This document shows, in pieces, positions 36,216 to 47,193 of a DNA stretch of 64,000 bases. Every line of letters begins with the position of its first letter. The first letter of the stretch is position 1. The notes under the pieces were generated by a model. The model was not told where the DNA came from and made no database searches. It saw only the letters and a list, made by a program, of their open reading frames with translations. The position numbers were made by a program, and so were the translations under genes. Source of the stretch: Cornus controversa (Eukaryota > Streptophyta > Magnoliopsida > Cornales > Cornaceae); NCBI GenBank assembly GCA_026545225.1, contig CM048853.1, forward strand, positions 19,489,255-19,553,254. The letters are read 5' to 3'.

Positions 36216-38771
36216 TTAGCAAAAGAACATAGAACTACTCACATTTTCATGCAGCCTGGGAAGTTCTGGAACAGCAGTGCCACCAACAGAAGTGAGCCCA
36301 CCGTGGCTAGAAGACGACTCTGACATCTCATCAAACTTTATAAACTGGGACACTTGTGATGCCGCCAAGTGGGCATAGCATATTGGAGCAACTGCAAGAA
36401 AATACCATGGTTAGTTTAATGGAGCTGTTGGGAAAAGCAAGTTCTGTAAATTTTCCTCACATCACAACCTTTGGGTGTCTTTGAACTAATTCATGTGAAA
36501 ATTTCTAATCGCCAGTAAGCATTACCATTGATCAGGAAAACATTTTATAATACAATTTGCTAGCTTGAAAACAGCTATTGAAGCAATTTACTCTGGATAG
36601 TAGAAGGCTGTAGTTCAAAAGGGAAAGTGTTAAGGTCCAAACCGGATTTTTATGCACTAAATATTATAGTAGTAGCTAAACAAGTGAAGATGTTGAAAGT
36701 TACAAAGACAAGGGACCCCTGTGCTATTGGCCAACCACCAAGAAGAAAAGATGCTTTAGGATGCAACTTGTCTAGAGTAGGATTATTTTTCAGAAATTAG
36801 ATCAAGTGTCGAATTATCAGCTTGACAGAATATTCTATCTTGGTGTTTCAGCACAACATCCTAAACAATGCAGAGCAAAAATGTTCATTTTCATCTAGAA
36901 AAGCCCCTAGCTACAAATAAATGACAAAATTACTGGCTCTCCCAATTCAGATTTAACACCTAATGCTAGATTTTAACACGCTTGCGTGCCAAGGAATTGT
37001 TTTGGCAACTAACTCTTTTTCTGGAAATTCAAGCAAGTACATTATATATAAGAGCACTTGTGGCCCTATGGTTTTGGCGACTAAGTTTACTTAGCAAGGA
37101 AGGTTCAACAAACTAAAATTTTCTTCCAAGGAGCATTTTGGGGCATCTCTCTCCAGTAAAGTAGCATTAATGAATAGTTATATTACCTACGGATATGGCC
37201 GTAGTACTCCGTTGGTACCTGCAAAATTTAAATCTAACTGTTATTGCACATCATAAAATCAGTGTGCACGACACACACAAAATACAAAGGGAGAAAAAAG
37301 TCATTTACCAAGTACAACATTTGTTAATGAGTATGGATATAAGGGTTAATTTTAAAATAAATCCTTGCTTACAAAACAATCACCATGATATTGGGGATTT
37401 CCATGATATATTTAAGAAAATAGTTGAGCATCTACTTACACGTAAGACAAGGAATGCACGAGTTCCTGCAAATCATCTGGTGAAAAGCCAAGCTCATCAA
37501 GTAGAACATGATAATGTGTAGGCCGGGTTGTACCCTGTGTGCACATAAAAATCACCAATATTTGCCTGAGTTCATTAATTCTTGCTCTAGGATGTAATTA
37601 AGTTACGACACACAAGTACATCCAAATAAAAAAAGGAAAAACAAAAAAGAATACAGTTGTGGTTGAATACTCACAATCATTCCCGCATGAGCACACATGT
37701 AGAAGTCATTGTTTTTTGGATCACAAACTTTATTGTCAATAACTGTCCCTGCAAGGACATGATTACTGAAAAAGTTACATCAAATAACTTATCTTGCCAC
37801 TCTTATTTTCTATCGTCTGCAGAATCACTAACCAGGTGGAACATTATCTGGGGCATTGGCCAGAAAAAATTTGGTGTGATGATTCTTTTGTGCAACAATC
37901 ATCATGAACTTCGGACACCATTTATCATCCAAGTGTTTGCAAGCCTGAACACACAGAAAAAATTTGAATACAACTGGGAAAGATTGTTACATTTATGAAG
38001 AATCTTATGATCAGTTATGCAAAACCTCGATAATCTGATCCAGTTCAATGTTCAAAACTTGGTTGAACTGGGACTCACTAACTCCATCCCTACACATTGC
38101 AACCATTAAATATTATTACTGATAAGCAAGAGGGAGAAAAGCTCATAAAACAAGCACATATGATAATTGATGATTCCTTGTGACAACTGATATGCAATGT
38201 GATAATAACAAATGCAACAAGTCACTTACCGTGACAAAAAATTCATAGTCCAAGACAAAAAACAAAGCAATTAATGAAGAAAATGACTTTCAAACGCCAA
38301 ACAATACCAAGCTGAACCCTCCTTTTAAAAGTAATTCATGTTTGGTTATGTGCTCTTGGAAACTTTTTTTTGAGAATTGAGTCTAAAAAGAAAAAAAGTA
38401 ATGTTCTGTATCTGCTTTTCTAATTTCCCGATTTCTAGTAGAAAGAGCAAAATGACATTAAACATTTTGTGAAGCTGTAATTAGAATTAAGATACTGGAT
38501 CCCAACAAACCAGTAAAAAATTATAGGACATATACAGCCAGATATTAGAGTGAGATAAAAGGAAAAAAAAGAAAGAAGAAACCACAGACTTCCTAATTGT
38601 CAAAAAGAAAATCAGACACACCTGAAAATAATTATCTGATCAGGCTTCCTTTTTCCTGAACTTGTATAGAAGTCCACTAACAGCTCCCTGAAATTGCAGT
38701 AATAGGAACCCTTTCAGCAACATAAGCTAAGCAGAAATTAGAACACACATTCTGGACAAAACTTAGCAGAC

Positions 38772-38822
<51 letters not shown>

Positions 38823-41800
38823 TCGGTAACAGAAATTACAGAAACTTCAGAACATTTGAATTTGTAAAAGCAAATGCCAGAATGCATTCTACCTTATTAT
38901 GCCCTGATCATCAGTATCAGACACCGGCTTGTATAGGGAATCTATCATTTCAACTTTTGGTGACTGAGTACGAACAGAAGCCCTATAGCGGGAAATCAGT
39001 GGCCACTGCCTGGAACTGACCACCTAGGAATTACAATGCGCAAAAAGAGATAGTATCAAAATAAATGGTGTACTCAAGCATGTTGGGTAATGTTTTTGTA
39101 GTCCTGCAGGCATCATGCAACTTGGTTTTGAAACAAAATAGTTTTACATAGATTACAAAAAGAGTAAATATTACCGCAGCAATAGATGGAACATCAGAAC
39201 GGCCAGGAGAGCCATGGGACACATCCATCCCAAGGATTAAGGTGGGAAGTTTAGAAACCAGAGGCATAGACGGAGAATGTTCAATAGTTAACAGGGAATT
39301 AATACCACCCAACTGTGAGGAAACAAGAAAATAAGCTAGGACAATTTAAAAAATGAAGGAAAAAGAAAAAATATGGAAAAACTAGTTATTTCCAGAAATT
39401 AGTAGCTGAAATAACTTACCTTGGCATTGATTTTTAAAAGCACATTAGTAAGGTATTGATCATTCACTTTTGTAGGTGCAATGCACTGTGTAACGATTCC
39501 AAGTTCAGCAAGCATCTTCCTCTTCCATGGACCTTCAATATAAAAGGAGATATTTGTTTAGAAACAGGATGGTCAATAACATAAATGAATACAAGAGAAC
39601 AATACAGAACAAGAAAACAAATCAACAACCATAGATTTCAGAATTCTTCCTTTCTGGGAGAATACACAGAAGAAATTCAGGTGGCCCAGGAAGTTTTAAC
39701 CTTATTGCATCAACCATCTTCTCCACCCTAACAGGAGCAGGGTTGCGCCTAAACTGAGGATTCTCTTCAAATGTCTCAAATGGAGGATTAATATACTACA
39801 AATGAAAAATATAATAATAATTTAGAATAATAATTTTGACCCCATGATGAGATTGACATATTAAAAAAATAAAGGAAAAAACTCACAATTCCTTTCATTC
39901 CTCCGCACTTAATTAGATCTCTGCACAGACCACGGATGTCACAGCGAGCAGAAAAGTTCACAACTGCCCAACGTTCAATCGTCTTTGGTTCAACCAATTT
40001 CTACAGAACGGTACAATTATACTGTATGAACCACTGATATCAAAGATTATGATGGTATTGAAAAACATTCTGAACAGGATCAGTACCTTGTTGTTAAAGT
40101 TCCAACGCCCATTGCGAGGAAATATATCCTCCCCATTGCCGACTATTAACTGCAGTAAAATAACAATGGCCAAAGCAAGTAAGACAGATCAATCCACAAG
40201 ATTGAAAAAATTGTAAAAATTACAGTGACATACAAAAACAACAGGCAACATAATGAGAAAGCATCGCATCAATGTTGACACGGATTTACCTTTGGGATTG
40301 ACAAAACCCGACCTTCAACTTGAGTAAACTGAGTACCAATTGAAATTCCAGAAGAGCCAAGAAGAGGGTCAGCATCATAATTGCTACTTTTCAAAGCCTG
40401 CAACAAATACCCCGAAGGGACAAAAAATTTGAGCACAGAACAAAATACAACTGCCAAGTATATCAATCATTTAAAGGAAAAAAAACTTGCATCAATCAAG
40501 ACTCTCATCCTTTCTTGGGGTTTCTGCCGAGATTTCTCCACCAGTGAAGCTCTTTGCAGATTAGACAATGACTTGGTGTACCGTTGCAAAGAGACCAATG
40601 AGCAAAGCTAACATGACAACACAAAAGAACATAATTATTACACTGAAACCAATAAGAATTACTGTGGTTGAAGCTTTTCCATATCCATCACCTCAAGAGG
40701 GAAGAAGACTGGGCGCTTTGGTTTGCCAACATTTATGCACGGGAAATCTCCAGAATAACGCAACTCTATATTTCGATGATTAACAAAATATTCATAGACT
40801 GTTATTTCAATAGGTTGGACCTCGCCATCTCCATCTTTTCCATTTCTTTGTCTGAATAAGAACCTATAATTTGAAAGCAAGTTGTAATAAGAAATCTTAG
40901 CAGATATGCTAATATATTATAACCCAAACAATTCAATTATTTCTAGACTTAACAATCTACAATAGAGCAAAATATGAATACAAAAATAGAAAACCAAAAA
41001 CATACGTTTGATCTTTACAAGGTTTATCACTCAAGCTAGTGATTTTGTATTCTGTATTGGATGGGATGGTCTTGATCCGTAGATTCTTTAGCATCCTTTT
41101 AGCCTGGTAACAAGAAGCAAACATGCAGAGTTTGAGGATGACAACATTGACAAGTATCAACAATTTTTTTCCCCCCGGTAACTGTCAGCATGGTGATGAA
41201 TATTTAGTTACCTTGGTCCAATCAATACCATATGGATCTCTCGCACTTTGATTTGCAAGAAGAAAGTCCACCACAGGCCCAGGCTTTACAATCATTGTAG
41301 TTGATACATCTGAATGTAATCGAAACCAAGACACTGCTAAAATTCACAGAACAAAGAGTAGATGATGCCATAACGCAGTATAAGCACTTACCAATGTTCA
41401 GGGAAAGACCACCCTGAGTTGCTCGAAAACTCGAATGGAAACCCCGGCAACCAAGAACACCACCTCCCAAATCTGTGAAGTTTCTTGGTTCATTGTGAAA
41501 GAATGATTGACGGACAAGAAGGCAGCCCCTGCCAACAAATAAAATAAGACAGCAGCAGAAACATTAAGCAAAGCAAAACTGCAAGCAGTTCAACTTACTG
41601 CTTAGCAGCATGCTGCCTGAGTATGATGTCCAGCACTCTCACTGCCTCTTGAAAGTGGTCAGATTGTTGTCCACGCAAAGCATTTGCAATAGATTGCATT
41701 GGGATTTTGGCAGCATAGCTTATTGCCACCTTAAAGGTTTTGGACTGAAATTGCCTTCTCGATCTCTTTCTGTCACTCTCATTTGGGCTGCCATTACCTC

Positions 41801-42458
41801 CAGGGCTTCCAGTTCCCACATTTCTGAGAACAAAGCACAAGCCAAGATAATGCCTACACCAAAACACAGCTTGACCAGTAAAGTAAAAAAAAAAAGCCTA
41901 ACACAATCCAATGTTTTCATACCTATTTGATGAAACATCATCCAATACAACAGTAAACTCGAGCTTGTTGCGTGGAAGAGAACCAATAGTGAACAAACTT
42001 TTTTCACCATCGTATGCAAAGTCTTTACCAGCAAGCTCAGTGTCATATGTCTCCTGAACTTTGTCAAGCACTCTTCTTCCGATACCTTTACCATCAACAG
42101 GACGCCCATCCTCGTAAAATAGAGAAACCTAAACATGTAAAGAGAATTTTAGGAATAATTCAGTTTTCTCAGCTTCTATTTGGAGGGAAGAGAAAGATAG
42201 AGAGGGAATTACACTATAATGGAAAAAGTAGCCATCAGAACTGGCAACGCCAACTTTAAAATGGTTAGTTAAAAGCTGAAGCTTTTTCCCTTTCGAACCA
42301 ATGCCAGGCCTGGCCATTGGGACCCGGTTCAGTTTCGGTGCCTTCTTCAATGTTTCAGGAATATTGGCTTGTTCTGCTTTCAGTGGAACTTCATTTGGTG
42401 TAATAACAGGTGGAGGTGGTGGCAGGGACTCAGACACATCAGAATTTGATGATTCCAT
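36216..42458 (-). CDS. AGO4: Argonaute, AGO4/6/9 clade (AGO4-like), complete
   Basis: Twenty-two coding exons give 916 residues, close to the roughly 920 usual for AGO4, starting MESSNSD and ending SMFFC. Exons: 42458-42213, 42128-41923, 41823-41599, 41528-41392, 41309-41212, 41103-41006, 40863-40692, 40607-40491, 40397-40290, 40149-40087, 40000-39887, 39795-39630, 39532-39420, 39312-39175, 39023-38893, 38687-38622, 38089-38026, 37944-37833, 37748-37675, 37534-37440, 37218-37187, 36391-36216; all join in frame. Domains: proline-rich N-terminus (11-20), N domain with LTNHFKV, PAZ about 272-394, MID about 480-600, PIWI about 600-885. Catalytic residues D651 (GMDVSHG), E712 (RELLVDFY), D734 (FRDGVSES) and H866 (YAHLA) are present, so slicer activity is expected. 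In the family the protein binds 24-nt siRNAs and guides RNA-directed DNA methylation in the nucleus. The intron at 40490-40398 uses a GC donor. AGO9 or AGO6 cannot be fully excluded without a tree. Confidence 0.95.
40398..40490 (-). other. GC-AG intron in the Argonaute gene
   Basis: The reading VLID/ALKSSNYD is only in frame if the exon ends at GAT before GCAAGT and the next starts after TTGCAG. GCAAGT is the classic strong GC donor. A GT one base later would break the frame. Confidence 0.8.
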
Positions 42459-42468
42459 CTTTTGATTT

Positions 42469-42991
42469 CTAAAAAAGAGACCAATTGGAAATGCAAAAAC
42501 AAAAAGAAATAAAATAGTATCATTTTTAGAACATCATAAAAACTGGATCCATTACCAAGAAATATCTCTAATGACTCATCAGAACAAACCTAATACAGGG
42601 AGCTAACTTTGCAAAGGAAATTGACACTACATCATTAGAAATGAATGCCTCACAATAAATAAGTCTAGCTATCTTAAGAACTGTCAATGATCAGTAAAAC
42701 AGAGCATTTTTCATTACCAAAATAAATAATAATCTACCTTTTAGGCAAGCTTGCTGGTGAGTAAAAGCAATAATATTGACCACCTTTTAAATTTTTTCAC
42801 TTAAATACTGTTATTTTTATAGTACTGGAATAAGTTCAACACACCTAACTAAGATTTTTTATTGAATAACTCAACAAGAGGGGGAAAAAAAGAGAAGCAA
42901 AGAATACAGTACTATCACAACAATATCCAGAAATTAAATTTGACAAGAAAATAATAATCTACTGCTGCAAAAATGAAAAGCCACACAAATC

Positions 42992-43034
<43 letters not shown>

Positions 43035-44235
43035 CCTTTATATCTGATTTCAAAAAAACTATAATGCTAACAACAAATGGTATTGTCTGCAAGAAAAAAC
43101 AGCACAAATTAAAAAGGAATGCAATCAAACCATTAATGCTGGCTTTCCCTTGTTATAAAAAAATAAACCCTTGTCATAAAAAATAAAATTATGTCCAAAC
43201 CACAACCAATAACCAACATATAAAAAAGAAACCGCTGGGAGATGCTGATTATATCTATTAACCATAATGCTTGTTTTGGGTACAGAGAAACTGAATAAAA
43301 AGAAAAATACAAACAGAACATTAGACCATAACAAAATAATAATAATAATTACTCAACTAAGCTTGAAAAATGACAAATGCTTCATCAAATTAAATTTTTC
43401 ATTTCTAATATAAAGCAAAATAAAAATTAAAAATGGATGAGATCAGAACTCCTCTTTTCATTCTTTTTCCTTAGTTTGTCATGAAACAAAGCAACAAAAA
43501 TTTGACATGTGCACAGTGGTGAAAGGGGACAATGTACATAAAGAAACAATATACAAAAAAAGTGATACACAACTCAATAAACAACATATCAACAAGAATC
43601 ATCCTCAAATATGCATTCGAATCACAAAAGGTCCTTCAATCTGTAAGAGAAACCAGGTAAAAAAAAAATAATAAAAAAAAGATACAGAGTTTATACTGTA
43701 TTCGGTGACTAACAACCAGAGATCTGACAAAATGTACAATCCTACAGGGAATGTACGGAGAAATCAGAACGATAAAGGTAAGACCCCTATTGAAAAACCC
43801 AAATCAAAAACTGCAAGAGAAAAATGGATGGAAACAAGCAAACGATTTATCCAAGTAAAAGAAGAAACACAAAAAGGAAAATATATAAGAAGACTAAACT
43901 AAACTAAACTAAAAAATAAAAAACAACCAACTCGGCTATTTGATCTTCAAAAACGAACACACAAAAAAGTTATACTCAAAAATAAAATATAAAAAACTAA
44001 TCCCGAGAGATATGTATCAACCATACCAAAAAACGAGAACGTAAAACTTGAAACCCGTGAAAAAGGTGACTGAAAGATATATCTCTTGAAGAAGCAATGA
44101 AACGCTTGCAGAAAACAAGAAATAGCAAATGTTTATGCTAAACTATGAAAGTAAAATATCCGTAAGCAACGAACATATATGGGGTGTGTTTGTGTGAGTG
44201 TGTGTGTACGTGAGAGAGAGAGAGAGAGGTCGTAC
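42469..44235 (-). other. Probable 5' UTR intron of the Argonaute gene
   Basis: Ten bases upstream of the ATG the minus strand reads CTTTTTTAG, an acceptor. A good donor, GATAAGG/GTACGACC, lies at 44236/44235. The 1.77-kb interval is AT-rich, with a (TA)n run at 42997-43028 and no convincing coding frame. cDNA could reveal extra non-coding exons. Confidence 0.6.
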
Positions 44236-44405
44236 CCTTATCTTTCTTCGGAAGCGAAGAATAACGAAGAGGCTCTATGGGAAGAAGGCTATAAAATAGT
44301 AAACCCTAGGTTGGTTATGCGGACGATAGAGTTTCCTGCAACGGCAGTGGGAACTTCAGTAGTAGTGCTGTAGTTGTAGTATTACAGCTGCTGCATCTTT
44401 CTCTC
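44236..44405 (-). other. Probable non-coding first exon of the Argonaute gene
   Basis: It lies between the TATA box and the donor at 44235. The minus strand carries no ATG-initiated frame leading into the CDS. The start at about 44405 is placed about 30 bp below the TATA box by inference. Confidence 0.5.
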
Positions 44406-44431
44406 TCTACGTTTGCTCGCGCTCTCTCTCT

Positions 44432-44450
44432 CTATATATTTATATATAAC
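44432..44450 (-). promoter_or_regulatory. TATA box of the Argonaute gene
   Basis: The minus strand reads GTTATATATAAATATATAG, followed by CT/GA-rich sequence typical of plant core promoters and 5' leaders. Confidence 0.55.
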
Positions 44451-44569
44451 GTTTCGGATGCTGAAGCGTACGGACTGGATTCTATGGCCACGTTTCCCTT
44501 GGATCCCTTCGCCTTTCCCATTATGCCCCCGCTTATTCACTGCAATGCCTATATTCTCTCCTTGACCGT

Positions 44570-44614
<45 letters not shown>

Positions 44615-45008
44615 ATATTCCGATTCTCTTGCTCTTTTTCATAATTAGCCTTCACACAAAAGGGAAATTTTCATTTTTGAGTAGTTTTCCAATTTTATTT
44701 TAACTTTTCATAAATGACCCAAACTATTTATGAACCTAGCAAATTTCAGTGTTTGCTCTCATTTTTGTGGACAGAATTGCCCTTTACGCCTAATTCCTTC
44801 AATTACTAAAAATGTCCTCCACCTTACGCAATTACCAAAATACCCCTTAACCCCTCAAGACGTGATGACCTAAATTAGGGGGCAAGACTACTACGAAAGC
44901 TAAGTTGGACAATTTTATAGAGATTAAAAATCATCAAATGTCACCCGCTAAGAACATGAACCTAACAAATTTTTCTAAAGCAACAATCCTTATTTGGTTT
45001 CTAAATCC
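44451..45008. other. Upstream region of the Argonaute gene
   Basis: A (TA)n run at 44574-44611 and otherwise AT-rich DNA. No gene seen. Confidence 0.5.
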
Positions 45009-45751
45009 TAGGGATGGCAATTTTGTCCGCCCCGCCGGGTTTCCGCCCCGTCCCGCCCCGTTTAGGGAGGGTATGGGAGCCATTTTTTTCCGTAGGGGCG
45101 GGTTTGGGAAAAAAAATCAAAACCCGCCGCGGGTACGGGGCGGGTTTGGGACTCTATAATAACCCGTCCCGTACCCGCCCCGCCCCGCCTATATATTTTA
45201 TTATTATAAATATATTTATATGTATATATATATATATATACAAATTATAATTTTACTTTTGGTTGTATTAAGACTTATGTTTTCATTTTATCTTTTTGTT
45301 TGATTAAGACTTCTTTAATTGTTAGATCAAACTTGTTACTAAGTTATTTAGTTGTGAAATATATTTTCTGTAATAGGCTATTTATTTGTGGAATCTTATC
45401 ATTTTACTTCTTAAACAGGGTTATACTATTTTGAATTTAATAGTATCAAACTTAGTACTATCCACTAGGCTCTTATTTTTTGAAAAAATCAATTTTTATT
45501 GATGTTTGATGTAGTTACAATTTTGTGGGGAGCGGCCTCGCCTCGCCCCGTCTCGTCCCACCCATTTTGAAATTTTAAACGGGGCGGGGCGGGGCGGGGA
45601 CGGGGTGGGATTTCTCCCAACGGGGTGGGGATGGGTTTTGACATTCCGTCCCGTTTCAAACCCGCGGCGGGTTTGGTAATAGTGTTGAAGGCAGCGGGGC
45701 GGGGACGGGTTTAGGCAAACCCGCGCCGTACCCGCCCCGTTGCCATCCCTA
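45009..45751. mobile_element. GC-rich-ended hAT-type MITE
   Basis: The ends are TAGGGATGGCAA and its inverse TTGCCATCCCTA, flanked by a perfect 8-bp duplication CTAAATCC (45001-45008 and 45752-45759), the hAT hallmark. Both subterminal regions are packed with CCCGCC/GGCGGG repeats around an AT-rich core. It has no transposase. It lies about 560 bp upstream of the Argonaute TATA box. Confidence 0.9.
45581..45607 (+). other. Potential G-quadruplex
   Basis: GGGGCGGGGCGGGGCGGGG followed by A, C and another GGGG: five runs of four guanines separated by one or two bases, inside the hAT MITE. Confidence 0.75.
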
Positions 45752-45759
45752 CTAAATCC

Positions 45760-47193
45760 CATAAAAAATATGACTAATGTAATTGTAATGTATGTTCTTC
45801 TTTGATGTGCAAATTCTAAAGAGTTTTGTTTAAATGATAGCTTGAAACCTAGAAAGCACGGATATTTTTTTAAGGTCATTCTGACTCTACTAGAGACGTC
45901 TCTGATATGGCTTGAATATGAATGGATATGACTAGAATACTGAATAATATTTTTAAGATAGAGCAGGATACTTTTGGAATACTGCTGGATAAAATTATAT
46001 ATTTTTTTATAAAAAACGAGTGTCTAATTATAATAATAATAAAAAAATTCATTATTTAAAAGAAAATAAAACTAAAAGATCTTCTAATCCTAATTGAAAG
46101 TGAGAGAAAAATAGAGAGAAAAAGAAGGAGAGTATAAAGAAGGGAGATTTGATGTCTATGTAAGAATTTAGGTCATTCGTGTTAAGGATTAAGGTTTTTT
46201 GTGTTTCATGTAATTGCCTCTTTATTTATGAACACATTTGTGATTACATTTACATTCATAATGTTATCGAAAACTAATTAAAAATTAAATTTTTTATATA
46301 TAAAATATAATATATTATTTATTTTTTTATGTATCCTTGTTGTGTCCTTAATCTTTTTTTTAGATTTATTGTATCACCGTATTCATATTGTATCATATCT
46401 GTGTTCCGTGTTTATATCTATGCTTCCTAGTTAAAACCATCCCTTTAGCATTGTCCTTGGTGTTAACCTTTTACTTTAGACCCTAAAATTTGAATCCTTT
46501 TTTTCAACCTTTAGAAGGCTTATAATTTTATTTCATACCAAAAAGATGAAAAAAAATAATCAATTGTTTTTACTTTGAGTCACAGAATTTTTTTAATTGA
46601 TTTTTTCTTTGAATCGAAGATTATTTTTTATTATCAATGATAAAAATACTCTTATAATTGTGTGCAACAACAATTCTATCAACAGCAAAATAAAAAAAAA
46701 ATCAAGAACTGACATTTATAATTTTTTTTTTGTTAGCAACCTTTAATTTTGTTTAAAATACAGCTAAATCACTCCCAGAAAAAGACACACTATCAAACTA
46801 ATTATTTCTTGATCTTCCTCTAATGTTCTTTAAGGAGAGAAAAGGAACAATTGCATTACTTAAAGGCCAATGTTATTTCGATATAAGAGAAAGGCTTTTC
46901 CCTTGTATTCATAGATATGACATCCATACTCTCTTCACCAACACATCAATTTATTAGTCAGCCAAAAACAAATATTTATACCAATTTGTTAAATCAACTA
47001 ATTATTCAAGAGAGATAGATATAAATAAATATACATTCAATAAAACAAGTTCTTTCCATTCCCAAATAGATGCATAAAATTGTACATGACACTGTAATAT
47101 TATGTCTATTATTATATACAGGGAGGCAATATTTATTCGCACTCTCCCATTCTACATTACACTCTCATCTTAAAAGAAATGAAACTTCTAATT
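45760..47193. other. AT-rich intergenic DNA
   Basis: No gene recognised. Poly-T runs and short open frames only. Confidence 0.5.

Noticed and set aside
36241..36252. A GTGAGT donor-like site near the end of the Argonaute gene
   Set aside because: Reading straight through gives the expected family C-terminus ending SMFFC and a stop at 36216-36218, so no intron is needed.
41720..42136. 138-residue minus-strand frame overlapping two Argonaute exons and an intron
   Set aside because: Wrong frame relative to the exons; the splice-joined reading matches Argonaute throughout.
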